A DNA stretch of 64,000 nt from the NCBI GenBank assembly GCA_963691705.1, contig OY829539.1, positions 7,566,501 to 7,630,500 on the forward strand. The letters run 5' to 3'. The position numbers and the translations under genes are program-made. The notes below the pieces were generated by a model that saw nothing but the letters and a program-made list of their open reading frames with translations, had not been told where the DNA came from and searched no databases. The DNA comes from Viola odorata. Its lineage: Eukaryota > Streptophyta > Magnoliopsida > Malpighiales > Violaceae. Of the stretch, positions 1-12,490 are shown in pieces. Position 1 is the first letter of the stretch. The number at the start of each line of letters is the position of its first letter.

Positions 1-1630
1 TGATATGCAAACTCTATTTTTGTGCTGTGTTATCTGCATTTTGAGTGACTAAACATATAGCCTTGTTTGCGAGCGAGTGAGTAAACACATATCTGGTGCG
101 GGCTGCTCGTGAGTAGGCCTGATGTGGAAAAGTTCTACCTTTGGGGTCGGTATCCCAATGCTTTAATGCAGGTGTGCATCTAGGCAGGAAGCGCCTTATC
201 GAGACCTTGGCAATTGACGGGTTTGATCATTCCAGTGCTTTGGTTGTTTGTGTTCATGCTTTGTGACTGTTTTTTATTTTGTGAATGCTCAAGGGCGAGC
301 ATTGGGCAGTGTGGGGATATTTGATTACATGTATTTTATGCATGTTTTTCCTTCCATTCTTACCTCGATTTAGGCCTTGATACTACTAAATCGGATCGTG
401 TTTCCATCTCTATCGCAGATCAAGGCCAAGAAGTAGAAATGTGCTAAAAGACATACTTTCTGGGCAATTTCAGAAGAGTTTAAGCTTCAAGACTAGCGTC
501 GAGACCATAGACACCAATTTCTCCATGTACTAATGTACTCGGATTGATATGCAAACTCTATTTTTGTGCTGTGTTATCTGCATTTTGAGTGACTAAACAT
601 ATAGCCTTGTTTGCGAGCGAGTGAGTAAACACATATCTGGTGAGGGCTGCTCGTGACTAGGCCTGATGTGGAAAAGTTCTACCTTTGGGGTCGGTATCCC
701 AATGCTTTAATACAGGTGTGCATCTAGGCAGGAAGCGCCTTATCGAGACCTCGGCAATTGACGGGTTTGATCATTCTAGTGCTTTGGTTGTTTGTGTTCA
801 TGTTTTGGGACTGTTTTTTATTTTGTGAATGCTCAAGGGCGAGCATTGGGCAGTGTGGGGATATTTGATTACATGTATTTTATGCATGTTTTTCCTTCCA
901 TTCTTTCCTCGATTTAGGCCTTGATACTACTAATTCGCTCGTGTTTCCATCTCTATCGCAGATCAAGGCCAAGAAGCAGAAATGTGCTAAAAGATATACT
1001 TTCTGGGCAATTTCAGAAGAGTTTACGCTTCAAGACTAGCGTCGAGACCATAGACACCAATTTCTCCATGTACTAATGTACTCGGATTGATATGCAAACT
1101 CTATTTTTGTGCTGTGTTATCTGCATTTTGAGTGACTAAACATATAGCCTTGTTTGCGAGCGAGTGAGTAAACACATATCTGGTGAGGGCTGCTCGTCAG
1201 TAGGCCTGATGTGGAAAAGTTCTACCTTTGGGGTCGGTATCCCAATGCTTTAATGCAGGTGTGCATCTAGGCAGGAAGCGCCTTATCAAGACCTCGGCAA
1301 TTGACGGGTTTGATCATTCCAGTGCTTTGGTTGTTTGTGTTCATGTTTTGGGACTGTTTTTTATTTTGTGAATGCTCAAGGGCGAGCATTGGGCAGTGTG
1401 GGGATATTTGTTTACATGTGTTTTATGCATGTTTTTCCTTCCATTCTTACCTCGATTTAGGCCTTGATACTACTAATTCGCTCGTGTTTCCATCTTTATC
1501 GCAGATCAAGGCCAAGAAGGAGAAATGTGCGAAAAGACATACTTTCTGGGCAATTTCAGAAGAGTTTAAGCTTCAAGACTAGCGTCGAGACCATAGACAC
1601 CAATTTATCCATGTACTAATGTACTCGGAT
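1..1630 (+). repeat. Monomers 1-3, left window edge
   Basis: These are three divergent copies. Monomer 1 (1-544) is 1 bp long because of an insertion and substitutions around 388-396 (ctaaatcggatcg in place of ctaattcgctcg), and carries ggtgcggg, shared only with monomer 9. Monomer 2 (545-1087) has tttacgctt, so it loses the HindIII-type site. Monomer 3 (1088-1630) is the first type E copy (cagta, tcaagacc, gtttacatgtg, ctttatcgcag) and keeps an open frame of 93 codons at 1301-1582 because the usual TGA is TGT. Confidence 0.9.
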
Positions 1631-3802
1631 TGATATGCAAACTCTATTTTTGTGCTGTGTTATCTGCATTTTGAGTGACTAAACATAAAGCCTTGTTTGC
1701 GAGCGAGTGAGTAAACACATATCTGGTGAGGGCTGCTCGTGACTAGGCCTGATGTGGAAAAGTTCTACCTTTGGGGTCGGTATCCCAATGCTTTAATGCA
1801 GGTGTGCATCTAGGTAGGAAGCGCCATATCGAGACCTGGACAATTGACGGGTTTGATCATTCCAGTGCTTTGGTTGTTTGTGTTCATGTTTTGGGACTGT
1901 TTTTTATTTTGTGAATGCTCAAGGGTGAGCATTGGGCAGTGTGGGGATATTTGATTAAATGTATTTTATGCATCTTTTTCCTTCCATTCTTACCTCGATT
2001 TAGGCCTTGATACTACTAATTCGCTCGTGTTTCCATCTCTATCGCAGATCAAGGCCAAGAAGCAGAAATGTGCTAAAAGACATAGTTTCTGGGCAATTTC
2101 AGAAGAGTTTAAGCTTCAAGACTAGCGTCGAGACCATAGACACCAATTTCTCCATGTACTAATGTACTCGGATTGATATGCAAACTCTATTTTTGTGCTG
2201 TGTTATCTGCATTTTGAGTGACTAAACATATAGCCTTGTTTGCGAGCGAGTGAGTAAACACATATCTGGTGAGGGCTGCTCGTGACTAGGCCTGATGTGG
2301 AAAAGTTCTACCTTTGGGGTCGGTATCCCAATGCTTTAATACAGGTGTGCATCTAGGCAGGAAGCGCCTTATCAAGACCTCGGCAATTGACGGGTTTGAT
2401 CATTCCAGTGCTTTGGTTGTTTGTGTTCATGTTTTGGGACTGTTTTTTATTTTGTGAATGCTCAAGGGCGAGCATTGGGCAGTGTGGGGATATTTGCTTA
2501 CATGTGTTTTATGCATGTTTTTCCTTCCATTCTTACCTCGATTTAGGCCTTGATACTACTAATTCGCTCGTGTTTCCATCTTTATCGCAGATCAAGGCCA
2601 TGAAGGAGAAATGTGCGAAAAGACATACTTTCTGGGCAATTTCAGAAGAGTTTAAGCTTCAAGACTAGCATCGAGAACATAGACACCAATTTCTCCATGT
2701 ACTAATGTACTCCGATTGATATGCAAACTCTATTTTTGTGCTGTGTTATCTGCATTTTGAGTGACTAAACATATAGCCTTGTTTGCGAGCGAGTGAGTAA
2801 AAACATATCTGGTGAGGGCTGCTCGTCAGTAGGCCTGATGTGGAAAAGTTCTACCTTTGGGGTCGGTATCCCAATGCTTTAATGCAGGTGTGCATCTAGG
2901 CAGGAAGCGCCTTATCAAGACCTCGGCAATTGACGGGTTTGATCATTCCAGTGCTTTGGTTGTTTGTGTTCATGTTTTGGGACTGTGTTTTATTTTGTGA
3001 ATGCTCAAGGGCGAGCATTGGGCAGTGTGGGGATATTTGCTTACATGTGTTTTATGCATGTTTTTCCTTCCATTCTTACCTCGATTTAGGCCTTGATACT
3101 ACTAATTCGCTCGCGTTTCCATCTTTATCGCAGATCAAGGCCATGAAGGAGAAATGTGCGAAAAGACATACTTTCTGGGAAATTTCAGAAGAGTTTAAGC
3201 TTCAAGACTAGCGTCGAGAACATAGACACCAATTTCTCCATGTACTAATGTACTCGGATTGATATGCAAACTCTATTTTTGTGCTGTGTTATCTGCATTT
3301 TGAGTGACTAAACATATAGCCTTGTTTGCGAGCGAGTGAGTAAAAACATATCTGGTGAGGGCTGCTCGTGAGTAGGCCTGATGTGGAAAAGTTCTACCTT
3401 TGGGGTCGGTATCCCAATGCTTTAATGCAGGTGTGCATCTAGGCAGAAAGCGCCTTATCGAGACCTCGGCAATTGACGGGTTTGGTCATTCCAGTGCTTT
3501 GGTTGTTTGTTTTCATGTTTTGGGACTGTTTTTTATTTTGTGAATGCTCAAGGGCGGGCATTGGGCAGTGTGGGGATATTTGTTTACATGTGTTTTATGC
3601 ATGTTTTTCCTTCCATTCTTACCTCGATTTAGGCCTTGATACTACTAATTCGCTCGTGTTTCCATCTTTATCGCAGATCAAGGCCAAGAAGGAGAAATGT
3701 GCGAAAAGACATACTTTCTGGGCAATTTCAGAAGAGTTTAAGCTTCAAGACTAGCGTCGAGACCATAGACACCAATTTCTCCATGTACTAATGTACTCGG
3801 AT
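1631..3802 (+). repeat. Four-monomer higher-order repeat, copy 1 (monomers 4-7)
   Basis: Monomer 4 carries the set cataaagcc, taggtagg, gccatatcgagacctgg, gggtgagcat, catcttttt and catagtttc. All return 2172 bp later in monomer 8. Monomers 5 to 7 are type E. Monomers 5 and 6 share gccatgaagg, and monomers 6 and 7 share gtaaaaacat. Monomer 7 has tttgttttcatg, repeated in monomers 11 and 18. Similarity at a distance of four monomers exceeds that between neighbours, which defines a higher-order unit. Confidence 0.8.
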
Positions 3803-5974
3803 TGATATGCAAACTCTATTTTTGTGCTGTGTTATCTGCATTTTGAGTGACTAAACATAAAGCCTTGTTTGCGAGCGAGTGAGTAAACACATATCTGGTG
3901 AGGGCTGCTCGTGACTAGGCCTGATGTGGAAAAGTTCTACCTTTGGGGTCGGTATCCCAATGCTTTAATGCAGGTGTGCATCTAGGTAGGAAGCGCCATA
4001 TCGAGACCTGGACAATTGACGGGTTTGATCATTCCAGTGCTTTGGTTGTTTGTGTTCATGTTTTGGGACTGTTTTTTATTTTGTGAATGCTCAAGGGTGA
4101 GCATTGGGCAGTGTGGGGATATTTGATTACATGTATTTTATGCATCTTTTTCCTTCCATTCTTACCTCGATTTAGGCCTTGATACTACTAATTCGCTCGT
4201 GTTTCCATCTCTATCGCAGATCAAGGCCAAGAAGCAGAAATGTGCTAAAAGACATAGTTTCTGGGCAATTTCAGAAGAGTTTAAGCTTCAAGACTAGCGT
4301 CGAGACCATAGACACCAATTTCTCCATGTACTAATGTACTCGGATTGATATGCAAACTCTATTTTTGTGCTGTGTTATCTGCATTTTGAGTGACTAAACA
4401 TATAGCCTTGTTTGCGAGCGAGTGAGTAAACACATATCTGGTGCGGGCTGCTCGTGAGTAGGCCTGATGTGGAAAAGTTCTACCTTTGGCGTCGGTATCC
4501 CAATGCTTTAATGCAGGTGTGCATCTAGGCAGGAAGCGCCTTATCGAGACCTCGGCAATTGACGGGTTTGATCATTCCAGTGCTTTGGTTGTTTGTGTTC
4601 ATGTTTTGGGACTGTTTTTTATTTTGTGAATGCTCAAGGGCGACCATTGGGCAGTGTGGGGATATTTGATTACATGTATTTTATGCATGTTTTTCCTTCC
4701 ATTCTTACCTCGATTTAGGCCTTGATACTACTAATTCGCTCGTGTTTCCATCTTTCTCGCAGATCAAGGCCAAGAAGGAGAAATGTGCGAAAAGACATAC
4801 TTTCTGGGCAATTTGAGAAGAGTTTAAGCTTCAAGACTAGCGTCGAGACCATAGACACCAATTTCTCCATGTACTAATGTACTCGGATTGATATGCAAAC
4901 TCTATTTTTGTGCTGTGTTATCTGCATTTTGAGTGACTAAACATATAGCCTTGTTTGCGAGCGAGTGAGTAAAAACATATCTGGTGAGGGCTGCTCGTCA
5001 GTAGGCCTGATGTGGAAAAGTTCTACCTTTGGGGTCGGTATCCCAATGCTTTAATGCAGGTGTGCATCTAGGCAGGAAGCGCCTTATCGAGACCTCGGCA
5101 ATTGACGGGTTTGATCATTCCAGTGCTTTGGTTGTTTGTGTTCATGTTTTGGGACTGTTTTTTATTTTGTGAATGCTCAAGGGCGAGCATTGGGCAGTGT
5201 GGGGATATTTACTTACATGTGTTTTATGCATGTTTTTCCTTCCATTCTTACCTCGATTTAGGCCTTGATACTACTAATTCGCTCGTGTTTCCATCTTTAT
5301 CGCAGATCAAGGCCAAGAAGGAGAAATGTGCGAAAAGACATACTTTCTGGGCAATTTCAGAAGAGTTTAAGCTTCAAGACTAGCGTCGAGAACATAGACA
5401 CCAATTTCTCCATGTACTAATGTACTCGGATTGATATGCAAACTCTATTTTTGTGCTGTGTTCTCTGCATTTTGAGTGACTAAACATATAGCCTTGTTTG
5501 CGAGCGAGTGAGTAAAAACATTTCTGGTGAGGGCTGCTCGTGAGTAGGCCTGATGTGGAAAAGTTCTACCTTTGGGGTCGGTATCCCAATGCTTTAATGC
5601 AGGTGTGCATCTAGGCAGGAAGCGCCTTATCGAGACCTCGGCAATTGACGGGTTTGATCATTCCAGTGCTTTGGTTGTTTGTTTTCATGTTTTGGGACTG
5701 TTTTTTATTTAGTGAATGCTCAAGGGCGTGCATTGGGCAGTGTGGGGATATTTGTTTACATGTGTTTTATGCATGTTTTTCCTTCCATTCTTACCTCGAT
5801 TTAGGCCTTGATACTACTAATTCGCTCGTGTTTCCATCTTTATCGCAGATCAAGGCCAAGAAGGAGAAATGTGCGAAAAGACATACTTTCTGGGCAATTT
5901 CAGAAGAGTTTAAGCTTCAAGACTAGCGTCGAGAACATAGACACCAATTTCTCCATGTACTAATGTACTCCGAT
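3803..5974 (+). repeat. Four-monomer higher-order repeat, copy 2 (monomers 8-11)
   Basis: Monomer 8 matches monomer 4 at its private sites but has gattacatg where monomer 4 has gattaaatg. Monomer 10 matches 6 (gtaaaaacat, cagta, cgagaac) and 11 matches 7 (gagta, tttgttttcatg). Monomer 9 does not match 5 well. It has ggtgcggg like monomer 1 plus tttggcgtcgg and gggcgaccat, so one unit of this copy has been replaced or converted. Confidence 0.75.
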
Positions 5975-8900
5975 TGATATGCAAACTCTATTTTTGTGCT
6001 GTGTTATCTGCATTTTGAGTGACTAAACATATAGCCTTGTTTTCGAGCGAGTGAGTAAACACATATCTGGTGAGGGCTGCTCGTGACTGAGCCTGATGTG
6101 GAAAAGTTCTACCTTTGGGGTCGGTATCCCAATGGTTTAATGCAGGTGTGCATCTAGGCAGGAAGCGCCTTATCGAGATCTGGACCATTGACGGGTTTGA
6201 TCATTCCAGTGCTTTGGTTGTTTGTGTTCATGTTTTGGGACTGTTTTTTATTTTGTGAATGCTCAAGGGCGAGCATTGGGCAATGTGGGGATATTTGATT
6301 ACATGTATTTTATGCATGTTTTTTCTTCCATTCTTACCTCGATTTAGGCCTTGGTACTACTAATTCGCTCGTGTTTCCATCTTTATCGCAGATCAACGCC
6401 AAGAAGCAGAAATGTGCTAAAAGACATACTTTCTGGGCAATTTCAGAAGAGTTTAAGCTTCAAGACTAGCGTCGAGACCATAGACACCAATTTCTCCATG
6501 TACTAATGTACTTTGATTGATATGCAAACTCTATTTTTGTGCTGTGTTATCTGCATTTTGAGTGACTAAACATATAGCCTTGTTTGCGAGCGAGTGAGTA
6601 AACACATATCTGGTGAGGGCTGCTCGTGAGTAGGCCTGATGTGGAAAAGTTCTACCTTTGGGGTCGGTATCCCAATGCTTTAATGCAGGTGTGCATCTAG
6701 GCAGGAAGCGCATTATCGAGACCTCGGCAATTGACGGGTTTGATCATTCCAGTGCTTTGGTTGTTTGTGTTCATGTTTTGGGACTGTTTTTTATTTTGTG
6801 AATGCTCAAGGGCGAGCATTGGGCAGTGTGGGGATATTTGATTACATGTATTTTATGCATCTTTTTCCTTCCATTCTTACCTCGATTTAGGCCTTGATAC
6901 TACTATTTCGCTCGTGTTTCCATCTTTATCGCAGATCAAGGCCAAGAAGGAGAAATGTGCGAAAAGACATACTTTCTGGGCAATTTCAGAAGAGTTTAAC
7001 CTTCAAGACTAGCGTCGAGACCATAGACACCAATTTCTCCATGTAGTAATGTACACGGATTGATATGCAAACTCTATTTTTGTGCTGTGTTATCTGCATT
7101 TTGAGTGACTAAACATATAGCCTTGTTTGCGAGCGAGTGAGTAAACACATATCTGGTGAGGGTTGCTCGTGACTAGGCCTGATGTGGAAAAGTTCTACCT
7201 TTGGGGTCGGTATCCCAATGCTTTAATGCAGGTGTGCATCTAGGCAGGAAGCGCCTTATCGAGACCTTGATAATTAACGGGTTTGATCATTCCAGTGCTT
7301 TGGTTCTTGGTGTTCATGTTTTGGGACTGTTTTTTATTTTGTGAATGCTCAAGGGCGAGCATTGGGCAGTGTGGGGATATTTGATTACATGTATTTTATG
7401 CATGTTTTTCCTTCCATTCTTACCTCGATTTAGGCCTTGATACTACTAATTCGCTCGTGTTTCCATCTTTCTCGCACATCAAGGCCAAGAAGGAGAAATG
7501 TGCGAAAAGACATACTTTCTGGGCAAATTTAGAAGAGTTTAAGCTACAAGACTAGCGTCGAGAGCATAGACACCAATTTCTCCATGTACTAATGTACTCG
7601 GATTGATATGCAAACTCTATTTTTGTGCTGTGTTATCTGCATTTTGAGTGACTAAACATATAGCCTTGTTTGCGAGCGAGTGAGTAAACACATATCTGGT
7701 GAGGGCTGCTCGTGACTAGGCCTGATGTGGAAAAGTTCTACCTTTGGGGTCGGTATCCCAATGCTTTAATGCAGGTGTGCATCTAGGCAGGAAGCGCCTT
7801 ATCGAGACCTCCGCAATTGACGGGTTTGATCATTCCAGTGCTTTGGTTGTTTGTGTTCATGTTTTGGGACTGTTTTTTATTTTGTGAATGCTCAAGGGCG
7901 AGCATTGGGCAGTGTGGGGATATTTGATTACATGTATTTTATGCATGTTTTTCCTTCCATTCTTACCTCGATTTAGGCCTTGATACTACTAATTCGCTCG
8001 TGTTTCCATCTTTATCGCAGATCAAGGCCAAGAAGGAGAAATGTGCGAAAAGACATACTTTCTGGGCAATTTCAGAAGAGTTTAAGCTTCAAGACTAGCG
8101 TCGAGACCCTAGACACCAATTTCTACATGTACTAATGTACTCGGATTGATATGCAAACTCTATTTTTGTGCTGTGTTATCTGCATTTTGAGTGACTAAAC
8201 ATATAGCCTTGTATGCGAGCGAGTGAGTAAAGACATATCTGGTGAGGGCTGCTCGTGACTAGGCCTAATGTGGAAAAGTTCTACCTTTGGGGTGGGTATC
8301 CCAATGCTTTAATGCAGGTGTGCATCTAGGCAGGAAGCGCCTTATCGAGACCTCCGCAATTGACGGGTTTGATCATTCCAGTGCTTTGGTTGTTTGTGTT
8401 CATGTTTTGGGACTGTTTTTTATTTTGTGAATGCTCAAGGGCGAGCATTGGGCAGTGTGGGGATATTTGATTACATGTATTTTATGCATGTTTTTCCTTC
8501 CATTCTTACCTCGATTTAGGCCTTGATACTACTAATTCGCTCGTGTTTCCATCTTTCTCGCAGATCAAGGCCAAGAAGGAGAAATGTGCGAAAAGACATA
8601 CTTTCTGGGCAATTTCAGAAGAGTTTAAGCTTCAAGACTAGCGTCGAGACCATAGACACCAATTTCTCCATGTACTAATGTACTCGGATTAATATGCAAA
8701 CTCTATTTTTGTGCTGTGTTATCTGCATTTTGAGTGACTAAACATATAGCCTTGTTTGCGAGCGAGTGAGTAAACACATATCTGGTGAGGGCTGCTCGTG
8801 AGTAGGCCTGATGTGGAAAAGTTCTACCTTTGGGGTCAGTATCCCAATGCTTTAATGCAGGTATGCATCTAGGCAGGAAGCGCCTTATCGAGACCTCGGC

Positions 8901-9232
8901 AATTGACGGGTTTGATCATTCCAGTGCTTTGGTTATTTGTGTTCATGTTTTGAAACTGTTTTTTATTTTGTGAATGCTCAAGGGCGAGCATTGGGCAGTG
9001 TGGGGATATTTGATTACATGTATTTTATGCATGTTTTTCCTTCCATTCTTACCTCGATTTAGGCCTTGATACTACTAATTCACTCGTGTTTCCATCTCTA
9101 TCGCAGATCAAGGCCAAGAAGCAGAAATGTGCTAAAAGACATACTTTTTGGGCGATTTCAGAAGAGTTTAAGCTTCAAGACTAGCGTCGAGAACATAGAC
9201 ACCAATTTCTCCATGTACTAATGTACTCGGAT
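5975..9232 (+). repeat. Monomers 12-17, heterogeneous copies
   Basis: Monomer 12 (5975) is one of the most divergent: ttttcgagcg, gtgactgagcc, aatggttta, gagatctggaccattg and gttttttcttcc. Monomer 13 (6518) has gcgcattatc, tactatttcg and tttaaccttc. Monomer 14 (7061) has ccttgataattaacggg, gttcttgg, tcgcac in the acceptor-like site and aagctacaag. Monomers 15 and 16 (7604, 8147) are the first type A copies, with cctccgc. Monomer 17 (8690) is the first type B copy (gttatttg, tttgaaactg, attcactcg, aagcag). Confidence 0.85.
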
Positions 9233-10318
9233 TGATATGCAAACTCTATTTTTGTGCTATGTTCTCTGCATTTTGAGTGACTAAACATATAGCCTTGTTT
9301 GCGAGCGAGTGAGTAAAAACATATCTGGTGAGGGCTGCTCGTGAGTAGGCCTGATGTGGAAAAGTTCTACCTTTGGGGTCGGTATCCCAATGCTTTAATG
9401 CAGGTGTGCATATAGGCAGGAAGCGCCTTATCGAGACCTCGACAATTGACGGGTTTGATCATTCCAGTGCTTTGGTTGTTTGTTTTCATGTTTTGGGACT
9501 GTTTTTTATTTTGTGAATGCTCAAGGGCGAGCATTGGGCAGTGTGGGGATATTTGCTTACATGTGTTTTATGCATGTTTTTCCTTCCATTCTTACCTCGA
9601 TTTAGGCCTTGATACTACTAATTCGCTCGCGTTTCCATCTTTATCGCAGATCAAGGCCAAGAAGGAGAAATGTGCGAAAAGACATACTTTCTGGGCAATT
9701 TCAGAAGAGTTTAAGCTTCAAGACTAGCGTCGAGACCATAGACACCAATTTCTCCATGTACTAATGTACTCGGATTGATATGCAAACTCTATTTTTGTGC
9801 TATGTTCTCTGCATTTTGAGTGACTAAACATATAGCCTTGTTTTCGAGCGAGTGAGTAAACACATATCTGGTGAGGGCTGCTCGTGACTGAGCCTGATGT
9901 GGAAAAGGTCTAACTTTGGGGTCGGTATCCCAATGGTTTAATGCAGGTGTGCATCTAGGCAGGAAGCACCTTATCGAGATCTAGACCATTGACGGGTTTG
10001 ATCATTCCAGTGCTTTGGTTGTTTGTGTTCATGTTTTGGGACTGTTTTTTATTTTGTGAATGCTCAAGGGCGAGCATTGGCCAATGTGGGGATATTTGAT
10101 TACATGTATTTTATGCATGTTTTTTCTTCCATTCTTACCTCGATTTAGGCCTTGATACTACTAATTCGCTCGTGTTTCCATCTTTATCGCAGATCAAGGC
10201 CAAGAAGCAGAAATGTGCTAAAAGACATACTTTCTGGGCAATTTCAGAAGAGTTTAAGCTTCAAGACTAGCGTCGAGACCATATACACCAATTTCTCCAT
10301 GTACTAATGTACTTTGAT
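9233..10318 (+). repeat. Monomers 18-19, second copy of the monomer 11-12 pair
   Basis: Monomer 18 is type E with gtaaaaacat, gagta and tttgttttcatg like monomer 11. Monomer 19 repeats the odd monomer 12 set (ttttcgagcg, gtgactgagcc, aatggttta, gagatct..accattg). The next unit begins ctttgattga in both places. The offset is 3801 bp, seven monomers. The copies differ from each other (tgctatgttctctgc, aaaaggtctaac, gaagcacc, ccatatacacc), so this event is older than those farther right. Confidence 0.75.
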
Positions 10319-12490
10319 TGATATGCAAACTCTATTTTTGTGCTGTGTTATCTGCATTTTGAGTGACTAAACATATAGCCTTGTTTGCGAGCGAGTGAGT
10401 AAACACATATCTGGTGAGGGCTGCTCGTGACTAGGCCTGATGTGGAAAAGTTCTACCTTTGGGGTCGGTATCCCAATGCTTTAATGCAGGTGTGCATCTA
10501 GGCAGGAAGCGCCTTATCGAGACCTCCGCAATTGACGGGTTTGATCATTCCAGTGCTTTGGTTGTTTGTGTTCATGTTTTGGGACTGTTTTTTATTTTGT
10601 GAATGCTCAAGGGCGAGCATTGGGCAGTGTGGGGATATTTGATTACATGTATTTTATGCATGTTTTTCCTTCCATTCTTACCTCGATTTAGGCCTTGATA
10701 CTACTAATTCGCTCGTGTTTCCATCTTTCTCGCAGATCAAGGCCAAGAAGGAGAAATGTGCGAAAAGACATACTTTCTGGGAAATTTCAGAAGAGTTTAA
10801 GCTTCAAGACTAGCGTCGAGACCATAGACACCAATTTCTCCATGTACTAATGTACTCGGATTGATATGCAAACTCTATTTTTGTGCTGTGTTATCTACAT
10901 TTTGAGTGACTAAACATATAGCCTTGTTTGCGAGCGAGTGAGTAAACACATATCTGGTGAGGGCTGCTCGTGAGTAGGCCTGATGTGGAAAAGTTCTACC
11001 TTTGGGGTCGGTATCCCAATGCTTTAATGCAGGTGTGCATCTAGGCAGGAAGCGCATTATCGAGACCTCGGCAATTGACGGGTTTGATCATTCCAGTGCT
11101 TTGGTTGTTTGTGTTCATGTTTTGGGACTGTTTTTTATTTTGTGAATGCTCAAGGGCGAGCATTGGGCAGTGTGGGGATATTTGATTACATGTATTTTAT
11201 GCATGTTTTTCCTTCCATTCTTACCTCGATTTAGGCCTTGATACTACTAATTCGCTCGTGTTTCCATCTTTCTCGCAGATCAAGGCCAAGAAGGAGAAAT
11301 GTGCGAAAAGACATACTTTCTGGGCAATTTCAGAAGAGTTTAAGCTTCAAGACTAGCGTCGAGACCATAGACACCAATTTCTCCATGTACTAATGTACTC
11401 GGATTAATATGCAAACTCTATTTTTGTGCTGTGTTATCTGCATTTTGAGTGACTAAACATATAGCCTTGTTTGCGAGCGAGTGAGTAAACACATATCTGG
11501 TGAGGGCTGCTCGTGAGTAGGCCTGATGTGGAAAAGTTCTACCTTTGGGGTCGGTATCCCAATGCTTTAATGCAGGTGTGCATCTAGGCAGGAAGCGCAT
11601 TATCGAGACCTCGGCAATTGACGGGTTTGATCATTCCAGTGCTTTGGTTGTTTGTGTTCATGTTTTGGGACTGTTTTTTATTTTGTGAATGCTCAAGGGC
11701 GAGCATTGGGCAGTGTGGGGATATTTGATTACATGTATTTTATGCATGTTTTTCCTTCCATTCTTACCTCGATTTAGGCCTTGATACTACTAATTCGCTC
11801 GTGTTTCCATCTTTCTCGCAGATCAAGGCCAAGAAGGAGAAATGTGCGAAAAGACATACTTTCTGGGCAATTTCAGAAGAGTTTAAGCTTCAAGACTAGC
11901 GTCGAGACCATAGACACCAATTTCTCCATGTACTAATGTACTCGGATTAATATGCAAACTCTATTTTTGTGCTGTGTTATCTGCATTTTGAGTGACTAAA
12001 CATATAGCCTTGTTTGCGAGCGAGTGAGTAAACACATATCTGGTGAGGGCTGCTCGTGAGTAGGCCTGATGTGGAAAAGTTCTACCTTTGGGGTCGGTAT
12101 CCCAATGCTTTAATGCAGGTGTGCATCTAGGCAGGAAGCGCATTATCGAGACCTCGGCAATTGACGGGTTTGATCATTCCAGTGCTTTGGTTGTTTGTGT
12201 TCATGTTTTGGGACTGTTTTTTATTTTGTGAATGCTCAAGGGCGAGCATTGGGCAGTGTGGGGATATTTGATTACATGTATTTTATGCATGTTTTTCCTT
12301 CCATTCTTACCTCGATTTAGGCCTTGATACTAGTAATTCGCTCGTGTTTCCATCTTTATCGCAGATCAAGGCCAAGAAGGAGAAATGTGCGAAAAGACAT
12401 ACTTTCTAGGCAATTTCAGAAGAGTTTAAGCTTCAAGACTAGCGTCGAGACCATAGACACCAATTTCTACATGTACTAATGTACTCGGAT
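10319..12490 (+). repeat. Monomers 20-23, with a gcgcat triplet
   Basis: Monomer 20 is type A with gggaaattt. Monomers 21, 22 and 23 (10862, 11405, 11948) share gagta and gcgcattatc, whose complement supplies an ATG for a minus-strand frame of 60 codons. Monomers 22 and 23 start with ttaatatgc. Monomer 23 also has tactagtaattc and a TAG in place of TGG at 12407-12409. Three such neighbours in a row suggest local one-monomer duplication. The gcgcat variant is otherwise seen only in monomer 13. Confidence 0.75.

Noticed and set aside
1301..1582. 93-codon plus-strand frame, also at 2387, 2930, 3473, 5102, 5645, 9446, 27365 and 31166
   Set aside because: It starts at TTG, is broken by TGA in about 109 of 118 monomers, and spans the whole satellite unit including its T-rich tract. 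Openness follows a single base, so I treat it as a chance frame and not a gene.
6531..6713. 60-codon minus-strand frame, also at 10875, 11418 and 11961, and a 66-codon form at 5988
   Set aside because: The frame is open in other monomers too, but an ATG exists only where gcgcct has become gcgcat, or, in monomer 12, where ccattgac gives one. There are no coding signals or conservation beyond the satellite.
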